64,000 nucleotides of DNA, from the NCBI GenBank assembly GCA_021234155.1, contig JAJEKV010000033.1:3019454-3083453 (forward strand). The letters run 5' to 3'. This DNA comes from Isoetes taiwanensis. Lineage: Eukaryota > Streptophyta > Lycopodiopsida > Isoetales > Isoetaceae. The notes beneath the pieces were generated by a model, which saw nothing but the letters and a program-made list of their open reading frames with translations, had not been told where the DNA came from and did no database searches. The position numbers were made by a program, and so were the translations under genes. Positions 30,445-42,083 of this stretch are shown in pieces. Numbering within the stretch: position 1 is the first letter of the stretch; every line of letters starts with the position of its first letter.

Positions 30445-31848
30445 ATGAGCCGGTGGGCTTGTTTCGAGCAAGACAGAGGCTGCTGTGGGGATTTTAGTTG
30501 TTTGGTTGGAAGCGATTTGGTCCTCCGGATCTTTGCCAAGATTGAGCTAAGAGATCTGATAAGAGTAAGGCTTGTTTGCAAATCATGGTATGATGCTGTT
30601 TTGTCCCCGCAATTTCTCAAGATCTGGAAGGACGACGATGAGCGGATCTGGGTTGTGCTGGCCGTGAGGTCAGAGCCCAAAGAATCACAAGAAGAGTACG
30701 AGGAGCACTTATGGTGTCCTGTGAGCTCTTCATCAGAAAATCATAGGGAGGTATGGTATGTTTCTAGCTCCTCATCCACTTTAGAAACACAGAGTGTGAG
30801 AAGAAGTCCCTGTATGTTGCCCATGCCCCCTTCACCAAATGGCACTAAGTTTGAAGGATTGCTTTCCTCACATGGCCTTGTTTTAGCTAGACTTATGGAC
30901 TATGCTGAAGACAGCAAACACAGTATAAAGCTTGTTGTGGGAAATCCTGTTACTAACACTTGGAAGCCTCTCCCCCTTGCACCTTTGCCTCCCACTATTT
31001 CTCCTTATGGTTACCATTATGGTTCTCCTTACTTCTCCATTTATGGTTACCACCACTTCTACATGGAACTAGATCCTGGCTCTTCTGGGGACTACATCAT
31101 TGTGATATTCCTTTATCATTGTGATTTATGGGCACTACATCATTGTGATATTTCTGGGGACGACGATGAAGAAGAAGAAGAAGGAGGAAAGGAGTGCTTG
31201 TATCATGTTTTGCAATATGAATCTAAGCTGGGCACTTGGTGCACAGGTCCAACTTTGAAATGCACCATTAATCATAGTGATCACATGTTGCTTCATGGTT
31301 CCATGGTGGGTATACAACCTTTGTCCCTTGACACGCCGGTTTTCTCAGTTTATGATCCTGTTATTATGGCTTGGTCTCATTTGCGCATTGCATTCCTATA
31401 TACATTGGAAGAAAATGATGAAGCGGATTGGGGAGGCCCTCGCTGCCTTGCAGGTTTTAAACATGGAGGCAAATACTTTCTAACTACCTCCTTCTCTACG
31501 CTTGAGGAATTGGGCCTTGGCGTGTGGGAGTTGGACCAAGAAAATGTATCTTGGAAGTTGGTGTCTAGGAGAAGGTTCAAGGATTTGTATGGTGCTGGTT
31601 GGCGGAGTGATAATGTGGATATAAATATGAACTGGAAATGCCAGTTTGTTGGTGAACATGTTATTTTCTCCACGGTCTACAAGCCACGCACGCATGGCCT
31701 TTTTCCTCCAGTTGCATTTAATATGCACCAGTTTACATGGATCAGTGCTTTGACAGAAGAAGAAAAATGTAGCAATGCAAACTTTTCTCGGGTTATTGAT
31801 TACCAGTGTGCCTATGCATTCATTCCGAGTTTGGCAGCTCAGGCTTAG
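30445..31848 (+). CDS. F-box protein, copy 2
   Basis: The 467-residue product is a close paralogue of the 7,728 gene: the F-box (residues about 16-60) is almost identical. The rest differs by substitutions and by about ten insertions or deletions, every one a multiple of three. Copy 2 gains YGSPYFSIYG-type and CDLWALHHCD-type segments before the acidic run and is shorter around residues 320-345. Keeping the frame through so many length changes argues that both genes are under selection or were until recently. The likely role is substrate recognition in an SCF ubiquitin ligase, with the partner unknown. The upstream promoter zone differs from copy 1 because of the 1.43 kb insertion about 225 bases before the ATG. 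Confidence 0.85.
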   Translation: MSRWACFEQDRGCCGDFSCLVGSDLVLRIFAKIELRDLIRVRLVCKSWYDAVLSPQFLKIWKDDDERIWVVLAVRSEPKESQEEYEEHLWCPVSSSSENHREVWYVSSSSSTLETQSVRRSPCMLPMPPSPNGTKFEGLLSSHGLVLARLMDYAEDSKHSIKLVVGNPVTNTWKPLPLAPLPPTISPYGYHYGSPYFSIYGYHHFYMELDPGSSGDYIIVIFLYHCDLWALHHCDISGDDDEEEEEGGKECLYHVLQYESKLGTWCTGPTLKCTINHSDHMLLHGSMVGIQPLSLDTPVFSVYDPVIMAWSHLRIAFLYTLEENDEADWGGPRCLAGFKHGGKYFLTTSFSTLEELGLGVWELDQENVSWKLVSRRRFKDLYGAGWRSDNVDINMNWKCQFVGEHVIFSTVYKPRTHGLFPPVAFNMHQFTWISALTEEEKCSNANFSRVIDYQCAYAFIPSLAAQA

Positions 31849-33311
31849 AGCAAATGATTACATATTTTGGTAAGTCAGTCTCCTTCTTTCTTAGCAATAC
31901 GATGTATAATGCCATAAAACGTGGGAATATGAGCATCATAAAACATACATATCAGTGTTACGCATCCTAACAAAATAATAGTAGATAGACTTTTAGATGA
32001 ACCTATTGACATTTGTATGATTGCAAAATGTGTTATGATAATCAACATCAGCACACCATTTACTTGTATACTGAAGTTATTCTGAATCCATATTATCTTT
32101 TAAGACTAGAGAAACTACCTGTTTTTCTAGCTTGATATTAAATTTTGTCTTTTCAAACCATTTGCAGGGCTGAACTACTCTAGACTGCAACGGGTCATGG
32201 GTCTTACTTCCCAATGCTAACTGATGATATAAAATCAGTTTGAAGTTTAAAAAGTTCTGCAATGATTTTGGCAGCGTAACATATCTACAGGTGGTAATTC
32301 CATGACAGTATCTATTTCCTTGTTCAGACTGGCAAATAGCCCAGCTACAGCAGCAAAAGCTTCCAGCAATTTCTATTGATCAATTTCTGTGCAGGCAAAA
32401 GTGTCTGCTTTGTTTGAAGGAGTGTGCTTATGGGGGATTCACATGGTCACCCAAAAATACAGTGCGGGAGCAGTGCTGCCCCGTCGCTGTTTTTTCACAG
32501 CCAAAGGCGCAGCGCATTTGGTGTGGTTATTTCCCAGCGCCTACTATTTGGTGCCTACTATTTGCAGCTGAAATTTTGCAGCTCGCATCGCAGTGCGGAT
32601 AAAAAAACCGCTGATAAACAGCCAGAAATCTACCATGTGAATCTACCATTACAAGTTCCAAAACATAAATTACCCGTAATTTAAAGTGTTTAGCAGGGTT
32701 GCCTAACCCCAGGTTCACCCTTTGCAGCAATTCTAGCTATGCCACGTGTTATGCCACGTCAGCTTAATTTCATCTCAACCGTTAGATCTACTAATTTATG
32801 AATTGACGGCTAGAAAATAGAAAACCAAGGTAATTGCTTTGGCCGGTCGCGGCCCTAACCATTCCGACCCAGGCATCTTGCCTTCGAATCCTGTCATGGA
32901 CATTCATGTTTATGGAGTATGCCGGAGCTTGACTGGGAGCCTCCTTCAGGCCTGATCAGAAAATGCCTTCGTGCATTTTAAGTGCTCTATCACCGACCTA
33001 GCTTAGAGCAAGAAGTCCTATAAGGTGATTGTGTTTCAAAGAGGAGATCTTTCTATCCACTCCCTAGTCAACCTTGAACGTTAGAAAATGAAGATGAATC
33101 AGATGGATCAGATCGCAACTTGTTTTCTTAGTTTTATTCATATTTTCTTCCGGTTTTCATATCCAAGATCAAATTGCAATATTTCTTTATCTTCATCATA
33201 CTGATGGTTTGAACTTTCTCTTTAGGTTTTTCTAGGTAATTGTTGAGCTATAGAAAGCAAGAAAATGGCAAGGTCATTGCAAAACCAAATCCAAATTCAA
33301 AGTTTGATGCC
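31849..33311. other. 3' flank of F-box gene 2
   Basis: Matches 9,093-10,973, lacking the fold-back block and adding small inserts (for example around 32,060-32,100 and 32,525-32,590). No separate gene is supported. Confidence 0.5.
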
Positions 33312-34845
33312 GACTTGCTGCTTCAGGGGACATTGGATCCTTGTGGAACACAAGATAACGAATTCTTGTGCTTGAGCCCGGTTGGGTGGTTTGAAAGTGT
33401 GCTCCTATCAGTTGTCCAGGCTTTACGCCGATTGTTATCTCTGAATAATAAAATCTTGATTTCTTTTGCTTGCTCTTTGAATCGGTATTGGATATAAACT
33501 GAGGTTTTATCTCATTACAATTTCTTCACTCGTATCAGATAGAGTAGTTGTTGTTAGGCCCAGCAATTATTTAAGTTAAGGATGGGAAGCAATGCCAAGA
33601 GGGCAAGTCATGGCTTATGGAGTGCCATTTATGCTAATGCATCATCATTGAAACATTGGTAAACACTACTGTCATAGTGTGCAAATAACTTGAGCATCCA
33701 TAATTCGTTTATTTGGCATCCATTCAAATAAATTTATCTAGATTATAAATTTTCATGCTTATGACAATGCATGTGGCACAGAGCACATGAGAATATTTGC
33801 AATGAAAATAAACCTTGAGTCTTCTTGATGCGCTAATCAGTTAGGTGATGTATTTGCCTTTTAATTTATCTCTACTTTGAATTTGTTTGTTTTGTCGGTC
33901 TATCTTTGCTAGATTTGTAATCGCATATGCTATAGAATCTTGGAATTTTAGCCATTTGAGTTTGCTACTGGAGTAGATGCAAATATTTCATGTAGACCAG
34001 ATCATTTTTGTTGTGGAACACCGAGTTAGATAGTTTTGTGCATTGGTTCATATAGACAGTGTGTTGGTTCACATAGATGGTCTTGTTGCAGGGTTCTATA
34101 TATTTGGTCTTTATAGTACATAGTTTCTCCAAATATTGTTTGGGTTCTCTGCAATAGTTGCTGCTAGCAAAGAACCTGATGTGATCTAAAAGAATTGCAA
34201 GTGCCTTTTGGTCATGTAGTCTTATCCAGTAAATAGGAGCGATTGCAGTTTTATAGAGGCTCATAAAATTCTTGGCTCCATAAGTATTTATTATTCCAAA
34301 TATTATTTTCAAAACTCTTATGATGTTAAGCAGCAATATTCATATGTATCTTACAACTTATGCAATGGACATATTCTGGTTGTCTTTAAGAGCTGGTGCA
34401 TGTGGATATGAAGTGCATGCATATAGAACTTTGTATAGCCAAGGATACTGTACATTTGAGGGAAATAACATGAATTCTGAAATGGGGTAGTGTCTTGAGC
34501 CAAAGATGTGCATATGATAATGCTTTAGAAATTGCATTTGAAAGTCCTGATATTCAAAATTTTCAGGCATGGGTACGTATGTACAAGAGATAAAAGCATG
34601 GCATGGCAGTGCCATCTACATGTTGTGTGTTTTATCTTGTCCCTTTTCCCTTTTCCCTTCACCAATAACAACAGTTGTAGTACTGATCAGTCTATGCAAA
34701 TTTGTGCTCATGAGCTACCATGGCACATGGCGCCGTAGCCATGGCTGTCCGGTTCTTGATAGAAATCGTTGTACCAGGTATTTGTAGAACTTCCCTCATG
34801 TGTGTAAAGTAATCTTTGATCGAAAGCAGGCATTTCATAACCCGG
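33312..34845. other. Spacer before captured gene fragments
   Basis: A plus-strand frame at 33,240-33,497 runs from the end of the duplication into unique sequence (PNSKFDADLLLQGTLDP). It has no family I know and may be a chance fusion. The rest is AT-rich with scattered short repeats such as TTGGTTCATATAGA. At 34,826 the string AAAGCAG precedes the CPSF30-like start and looks like a splice acceptor. Confidence 0.3.
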
Positions 34846-35345
34846 ATGGAAGAATTAGATGATGATCTAACCTTCGATTTTGAAGGAGGGTTAATGTTTG
34901 TGCTTACATCTGCTGGTCCTGGTCTCATTCCTGGTCCATCTGCTCCTCCTATTGTGCCCATACTTGGCATGCCCGTCATGCCCTCTTTGTTACAAGGATC
35001 TGCAGAAATGGGTTTTCAATCTAGAAGAAGGGGTTTCAGACAAACTGTTTGCAGAATTGGCTAAGGGGATTGTGTATGAAAGGGCCAGATTGTGGTTTCC
35101 TTCACCAGTTTGATAAGTCTCAGATGCCATTATGTCGGTTTTTTGCTAGATTTGGCGAATGCAAAGAAGCTGACTGCCTATAAGCATAGCTTGGAGGACA
35201 TTAGAGAGCGCAACATGTACAAGCTTGGTTTTTGTCCAAATGGATCCAATTGTCGTTATAGGCATAAAAAATTACCTGGTCCTCCCCCACCAGTGGAGGA
35301 AACCCTTGCAAATCTGCATCAACGTGGGAGGTTTAGTCACACAGT
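34846..35345 (+). pseudogene. CPSF30: CPSF30-like fragment, N-terminal region with CCCH zinc fingers
   Basis: From the ATG at 34,846 the translation starts MEELDDDLTFDFEGGL, the conserved N-terminus of plant CPSF30, the zinc-finger RNA-binding subunit of the cleavage and polyadenylation complex. RRGFRQTVCR follows. A one-base loss near 35,055 shifts the frame into LRGLCMKG, CGFLHQFDKSQMPLCRFFA and FGECKEADC. A two-base loss near 35,190 restores the first frame, giving KHSLEDIRERNMYKLGFCPN, then GSNCRYRHKKLPGPPPPVEE. Homology ends near 35,330. The YTH and C-terminal regions are missing. The fragment is broken and 5'-only, so it is a pseudogene, and no nearby continuation is seen. Confidence 0.85.
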
Positions 35346-35561
35346 TTATATATAAAGTCCCATGTATAAGTTATGGATCAAGCTTGGAATTTGCATACCA
35401 CAGAATGGAAGATTAAGGGTCTTATATCGTTGGTGTTGATACGTACCCTGTTTTTTGCACCCCAATAGAGGAGTGCAATTGGGAATTTTATATCGACATT
35501 TGTTATGGACTATTAGATACTGAGATTTGCCAATGAGATATTAAATTATATTCAATATGGA

Positions 35562-35867
35562 TAGGCGAGCACGGGGGGAGATGGAGCATCAATCAATTTG
35601 GATGATGTCAGGGCCGCTGCCAGGAAGTTTGTGCAGGATGAACTAGCAATACATGCTGCAGATGGAATAGGGAGAATAGATTATGCCCTAGAGAGTGGAG
35701 GTGGTAATGTAGCCTACCATACAGATGCATATTTTAATGGCCTACCTCAGCCTAGCTTTGGAGAACCAGGGCAGTGTCTTCCCCTCAAGGGAAGCCATGT
35801 TTTTGTTGATATCAGTTTGCGGACGCCTATATATCTCAAGGCTATCATACTTGAGCATGTTGCCCAG
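35562..35867 (+). pseudogene. SUN-domain exon fragment
   Basis: An uninterrupted open stretch reads LDDVRAAARKFVQDELAIHA, then ADGIGRIDYALESGGGNV, then PSFGEPGQCLPLKGSHVFVD and AIILEHVAQ. This is the start of the SUN domain of plant SUN1/SUN2 proteins, which sit in the inner nuclear membrane and bind KASH proteins to join nucleus and cytoskeleton. The exon ends CCCAG and is followed by GTATATTG, a splice donor at a position where the SUN family has a coding junction after the EHVA motif. Part of the loop before PSFGEPGQC seems missing. No transmembrane or coiled-coil exon and no downstream SUN exon was found, so it is an isolated exon. Confidence 0.8.
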
Positions 35868-36775
35868 GTATATTGAACATTGAAACATTTATTGGATTTG
35901 TTCTTTGCTTAGGGGTCCTTGTACAATTCTGATTGTAGTTTGTACTCTTTTATTATGCACCGCTGTTGAGGCTTTTATGTCAAGCAAGGTCTTAGGAGCA
36001 TTAGGCCAGAGATATATGTTTAGACACAATATGTGCTTGTGTTGCTGTTGAGACTTTTACGTCAAGCGAGATCATAGGAGCATCAGGCCAGAAACGTATC
36101 TTTTAAGGGCACTAGCATCAGCACCATTTTAATTTCAAGGAATTTATATTTCAGTCTTTATTGCAAGGAGATAGAGAGCATCATTATCATGGATTATTTT
36201 AGCAAGTCAAGCAACTTAGGCTTTCTCAAAATGATTTTGTGAATTTGTGCTGCTTTGTATCCTTGATAAATTGTAATTGAACAATCTGATATGAAAGGTA
36301 ACAATTTTGTTCTTATAAGAGATGTATTATCAGATAGAAAACTGGATTTATAAGAGAAAACTGGATTTAGCCTTATCAGAGGTTGCTATGTTTGCAGCTG
36401 GTAGATTGTGCTAACATAGTGTAGTTAGAATATTTCAAGATGGGTTTTAAACACAGACCTTTGGATGCTTGATGTTATGTTGCCAGTAATCACTACATAT
36501 TCATAGCTCCGGAATGGAGCTCTAATCAGTTCTAACCAGTTTAGTTTAGGGTTTTTGCAGCCTAACGATAATGCTCATCTGTTAGGATGAAATTGGACAT
36601 TTAGACAGTTAGAATAAAAATCCACAAAGGTATTCATCGCCTTCTGCAACGATCTTAGGCTTTTTGCAGGAAGCTCTTCAAAGCAACAACAAAGAAGGAG
36701 AAAAACATGATAGCTATGGCAGATTTTGGAAGAGCAACAGATGCTGTCACTGCAGCGTGTTGCACCCACTGCGGC
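35868..36775. other. Probable intron-derived sequence after the SUN exon
   Basis: AT-rich and stop-rich, beginning with a splice-donor sequence. Two related strings, TTTTATGTCAAGCAAGGTCTTAGGAGCAT and its variant, occur near 35,972 and 36,055. No gene is seen. Retained intron sequence would exclude a retrocopied origin for the SUN piece. Confidence 0.4.
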
Positions 36776-36781
36776 ATGATG

Positions 36782-36845
36782 ATTCAACGTCTGAGGATTA
36801 TTCAACGTCTGAGGATTATTCAACGTCTGAGGATTCAACGTCTAT
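36782..36845 (+). repeat. 18-bp tandem repeat
   Basis: ATTCAACGTCTGAGGATT begins at 36,782, 36,800 and 36,818, followed by a 15-base-shortened partial at 36,833. The period is a multiple of three, but the flanking open frame has no known family. Confidence 0.75.
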
Positions 36846-36944
36846 CCAAAAATGCAGGATTCAGTTTAGTTTCAGAGATATTTGGTAGCACAATGGAGGG
36901 GCCAAAATATTATACAGCATGATAGAAACATACACTTGTGATAT

Positions 36945-37315
36945 ATAAAAGGATGAGTGGCAGCGGGAGAATCTCAAAATCCATGTGATGGGAAAAGGAT
37001 GAGTAGCAACGGAAAAATCCAAAATCCAGAATGATGGAAAAAGGATGAATGGCTTTCCCAAATACTCCTATTCCACTTCCACCTGGAGCTGCCGTAACGT
37101 GCCATATTAGCAGGATTCAAACGGGAAGCTGTTTACGCTTTAGTAGTTACCACCTGACTGGCTCCAGTTCCCACAGGGCCCTAAGTGATGGAATATGAAG
37201 AAGCACCTCCTACTATTCCCGATGGTGTAGCGGGGAATCCAAAATCCACACGATGGAAAAAGGATGTGGCAGCGGGAAAAATTCAAAATCCAGAATGATG
37301 GAAAAAGGATCTGAT
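36945..37315. repeat. Dispersed tandem units with GGAAAAAGGATG
   Basis: GATGGAAAAAGGATG-type strings followed by GCAGCGGGA and TCAAAATCCA recur near 36,950, 36,995, 37,035, 37,250 and 37,295, with period about 45. No coding potential is supported. Confidence 0.5.
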
Positions 37316-37839
37316 AATAATATTGGGCATTAGTGAGCCTATTACTATTAAGGTTTTTTCTTGAAAACCCTTGGTGGGGTTTTTAATCGATAGTGTGTCG
37401 GCGTCACTAATGTAGTCCAGGTCAGTGCAACTTTATTGCCGCTGGGCACCACTATTGGGCACCAAGACTATGTACAATAATTGTAGAAAAAAGGAAAGGA
37501 GCTAAGTGTCGGGACAATGAGGAACCTCCGATCGATACCAGGATTGAGCGGGTACAACCCGCCGGCTGGTATTCTATTTCCACATTCGAGTTTTGGTGCA
37601 CCAAAAACTAAGGGTTCATAATCTGACCCACTATTAAAGGTGGGACAGTGGAATCCACAATGTGTACAGCTCGCTGGTAATAGCAAAGCATTCTCGCATG
37701 GCCACGAAGCCAAGTATAAGCGGGATGCCGGACCAAAAGAAAACAAGAAAAGTCAGCAATTCTGATTTATCTGAACATCTAAGGTGGGCCGCATCTGAAC
37801 AGCCAAGGTGGACGACATGATAATTTATATCATATGTTG
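37316..37839. other. Unassigned spacer
   Basis: Contains a short inverted motif, AAGGTTTTTTCTTGAAAACCCTT, near 37,350. A minus-strand open frame (37,746-37,468) has no known family. Confidence 0.25.
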
Positions 37840-38970
37840 TATACATCGGGCAGATTATGGGAATATAATAAATAGAATCGAATAGAATATAGTAGTGTTT
37901 TTAACGTCCACGAATACCAAGAGGGTATAGAACCCATACAATAGCCTAGTACAACCATTACTACTAGGATTAAAAAACCCCTGCCTCGAAAGGTTTTCAA
38001 GGGAAAAACCTTTGCAGTAATGATGATACTAGACAAACAAGAAGAAAATATAAGTAGGTGATGAGTACTGAGGGCTCAATAATTGAAGACGCTTATCACC
38101 TCAAGTATGTATAATGCCAAATCATGCACAGATGGGGCTCTAAAAAGTTGTGGAAGTGTGGAATGGAATGCAAAAGTCAAATAACACTCCCTGACCATCT
38201 TAAAGCAGGACATCTTAGCAGAGTATGGCTTTCATCTTCAATAACCTGTAACTGGCAACATGCACATAATCTCCCTTCTTGTGGTAATTGAGGCCACTCC
38301 CATCTACATGTCTCAATCCGTAGTTTGTGGGACCCTGTGCGAATTGATGCAATAGCTACAAGCTTTCTCCTAGACAAGGAAGCAAGCAAATAAGCTTGTG
38401 GTCCTAGTGCCAAAGTGGGATTTATATGTGCATGATAATGATCAGTTTTAACTTCAGCTAAGATAACTGCATCCCACATCTTCTGAGAAAAACAATCATT
38501 GAGATATTGTTCTCGGGATCAGAACTAGCAAGCACCATGCAGTGTTCCAGTTGCACGGATCAGCGGGCAAACCATGCATTACAATTCTCTTTCCAACATC
38601 GTTTCAAACGCTGGAGATTTAGCCATAGTAAGCGCGAGAAGAGGGTATCCATAATCATCCATGTGATGCATCTTGCTGATATAGTGGAGATGGCGCTTCA
38701 TGGTAGAATATTGAAGAGGCCAAAAACATGTCTCTTGTAAAAGAATAGCATAGGGCACCGTAGTTTTGACTCCTAGGCTGTAAATGAGAAAGGATTTTTG
38801 CACACGTTCCAAGCTCTCCCAAGCACTAGTACTAATGGCAGGCCCCTATACTTCAGAACCATACAGTAAAACATGTTCTACCAAAGCCCGAAACAAGTGG
38901 GCTTTCGCTTCACTTCACTTCAAGAAAGGGAGATTTTGGGACCATCTTCATACATATACTTACATTTAGG
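37840..38970 (-). pseudogene. LINE 3' region, copy A (ORF2 C-terminus)
   Basis: On the minus strand, decayed frames read GVKTTVPYAILLQET, then further down RTGSHKLRIETCRWEWPQLP, then GRLCACCQLQVIEDESHTLL followed by RCPAL. This is the C-terminal cysteine/histidine domain that follows the reverse transcriptase in this LINE type. A near-identical stretch occurs in copy B (42,084-43,100), for example CTCGAAAGGTTTTCAAGG in both. Stops and frameshifts break it. No RT core accompanies this copy. Confidence 0.7.
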
Positions 38971-39727
38971 GGATTTTTTGCAATTATTTGGAAAAAAGTA
39001 TGCATATACTTTAGGATTGAATTAGCATGCAAATATCAATATCGTAAGGGTTCGCCACCCTTTGGAGGCAGACGCCATACCCCCATTTCTCAGTGCATCC
39101 TCTAGGTCCTTGTATGCATGCACGATGAACATCATCCACATCTATCATTCATTCAAAATATGGCAAGGCTCAAGACCGTAAAGACAAATCAACTTAGTTT
39201 GTAATTCACTGTACGTGGAGAATCCATACCTGGACTATGCGCTTAGTTCCAAGTCAAGATAGTTAAAGGAGAATCTAGGTACTTGAATAGAGAGGAGCAA
39301 GTACAAAGAATCGAGAAAATCTAATATTATACAATGGCTTTTAAATAGGGCCACCATGGCTCATAAATATGGCATGCTATAGGCATTAATGGCTCGGGCT
39401 CTTTTTTTATAGTCTTTCATAATCATCATATGGCTAAGGCTATTTTGGACATATGTTTTTATTCTAGGTTTTCATTCCACAATTTAACTAGTTTGATTGG
39501 AATTTGGTATGATATAGAACAACTAATCTTTCCAATCCATTATGGAAATCTTTCATTTATTAAACACATGTATCCGTGTCAACTACTGCATCATTGTTGC
39601 AATCATTTCATTCATCAATCCTAGACGATGCTACTTATTGATCAACAATCAGAAGGCATGCGATAAGGTTTTTTAGTTAAGCGTTTAACTGATTGTTATA
39701 TGATTTTTTAGTTGTCTCTTAGCACCC

Positions 39728-41018
39728 TTGCTCTTCATTGTGATACAAGTATTATCCCTGCTTTTTTCTGTGGCTACCCAGGATGGCATCATTCAAGGTC
39801 TGCCAATGGACGATGGTCCTCAAGCGGTACATAATCAATATGCTTATGACACTTTTTTATTCCTAATGCCCGAGACTGAAAATCTTCATTTTGCTAAGCT
39901 ATTGTTAGAAACATTCTTCTTAGCATTAGGAGTTCTTGCGGGTTCGCAAAAATGTACTGCCTTGTGAATGTTGGACAGTCCCATCCCTCCATGTATTTTC
40001 AACTATTAATGGAAGATTCTTCTGCATGGCAGTACCACGAAGTTGCTTGGTATCCCTGTTGGAATTCACGTCTCTACTTTAGACGCATGGGATGAAATTA
40101 TTAGAGGGTTGCAAAATCACTTATTTTGGTGGAATACAACTATATTATCCTTGTCCGGAAGAATCACTGTGGCCAAATGTGCTCTTAGTAATACTCATGT
40201 CTATATGTCATCTGCTCTATTAGCTCCTCAGTGTAAGATGGAGGAGATTGTGCATATCGTCGGAAATTTTGGCGTGGGAATGAACTACGAGCTTTGGTCA
40301 AGATAGCTTGGGTGAAGTGCATTAAACCTAAGGTAGCTAGTGGTCTTAGAATGTTGGATTTTTACCTCCAAAGCAAGGTAGTGATTTTGAAGTTTATTTG
40401 GAGGATTCTCATTGATAAGAATGATTCTCTTGGCCTGAGGTTGCTGATGCAGTCGATTCAGCATTGTCTTTCATTTCATAAGGCTACCATTAAGCCTCTC
40501 ATTCCTTGGGCTTTGCTTTATCATATACATCAGTATCCTACTGCTTCTCCCCTGAGAGTATTGAGCATTATTTTTCTTGTGTGAGTAGCTTCGGCAGGCA
40601 TGGTCTTGATTGTTAACCCTAGTTGGTACATTTCAATCTAACCAGCAAATTCTGCTCGCTATCTACCCCGATGCATGGCACAAACTATGGAAATGAGCTT
40701 TTCATCTTGCACGTGCCTGGCTTTTATGGTCAATCTGGAAGAGAAAGAGGCTGTTTATCTTTAAAGGCATGGATACTGTAGATGAGATTCTTCTTCAGTG
40801 GGCGTAGAATAAAATTATTATGGCTTATAATTGTTCTTCTCTTGATCAAAAGAAGAAAGTACTGATTTGGCATATTTTCATTCTTATGTATAGACAAGTT
40901 GTTGTGCTCAGTTGGATCAGTTTGTCCGCTAGGGTTGTAGTCATGTCTTTGCATTTTATGTCGTTATAGTTTTGATTGGTGAATAGAGCTTGTCATCCTA
41001 CCAAAAAAAAAAAAAAAA
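39728..41018 (+). pseudogene. LINE ORF2 fragment with poly-A tail (different family)
   Basis: Plus-strand segments read DGIIQGLPMDDGPQAVHNQY, then AYDTFLFL (damaged form of the YADD catalytic box, second residue A and third Y instead of A-D), then KLLGIPVGIHVSTLDAWDE, then SLSGRITVAKCALSNT and KVASGLRMLDFYLQSK. This is the RT palm, thumb and C-terminal part of an L1-type LINE. It is 5'-truncated, as usual for LINE insertions. A run of 16 A at about 41,001-41,016 marks its 3' end. Confidence 0.75.
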
Positions 41019-42083
41019 TTGATTTGTTCTATGGAGAGCTCAAGCTAATGTAAATAATTATATTTAGACTTTTATTGAAAGTATTATGAAATTACACCTC
41101 TTTAAGTCACATAATTGGGATTTCTTAAAAGTCATCGCGGGCTTTTACTATATAAGGATAATTTTCCACGAGATCTGAAAGCTGAAACTTGAAAATTTCT
41201 TGCCATATGGCAAGGTCATAACTGAGATGTACCTCGACCCTAGACTTGCACCTTTCTCATAGACCTTAGAATACATCCTTTGTTCTTGATGCACAGCAAA
41301 TAATCAAATATCAACAAGAAAAAAAACATAGCTAAGAAGACAAATCGAATTACACGAGAAGACAAAAAGAAGCAGCAGACGTATTTGATGTTTCTAGCTT
41401 GTGCTTGCCCAAGTGTGAAGGCGGCAAACTTGCAGCATGTGAATAGTAAACTACTTGAGAAGATGCACTATGCAGGCATTTTTTCCTGCAGGTACTAGGT
41501 TCAATTCAAGTCAATGACAGATTCGAACATTGAGATGTTGTTTCCCGGAGAGAGCCTGCCCTGCACTATGATGATCAATGTCAATAATAAGCTGTAATTC
41601 AGAACAACACCCCTTGCATTCAGAGTTATGCTTAGAGGGTTCTGATCAACTATTAGGTTGTAATGCATCACATAAACCATCGTTGCTTTTGTGGAGAAAC
41701 TAAGGAGTGTTGGTTGGCTTAGAAAAAAGTATTAGGTATGTATCTTTGTTTCAGAGATCTACAACTTGGATTTTCATAAAGCATTTTCTAAATCTAAGTT
41801 GTAATTCATGACATGTAGTTCAAGTTTCATATGGCACTGGATGACATAGCTATGACATAGCTGTTAAAATTTGCCGCGTTGACGAATCTAATTATGGCTT
41901 TTGGCATCTTATATTGCATTGGAATCTAATTATGGTTCCCGCTCATGGAACATTGGACAATTTCCCTTGACCTTGAGAAAAACTTCAGAAACCTTTACAT
42001 CCTACACCCATGGGAAACCGTCATAAGGGACTTGATGATGCTAGCAGACTTGGCAGCAGATGTCCTGCTCACCATCTTGCACT
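41019..42083. other. Unassigned spacer between LINE pieces
   Basis: No gene or repeat that I can name. AT-rich with short open frames only. Confidence 0.3.

Larger units (their letters stand above)
17188..33311. repeat. Segmental duplication, copy 2 (expanded)
   Basis: This is the second copy of the 5,486-10,973 block in the same orientation. It has been lengthened by the CACTA element (17,905-26,900), a double hairpin insertion (27,487-27,744), an extra set of the 104-bp repeats and a 1.43 kb GC-rich insertion (28,785-30,219). The left junction is directly against the truncated LINE, which suggests the duplication copied the block into or through that LINE. Confidence 0.85.
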
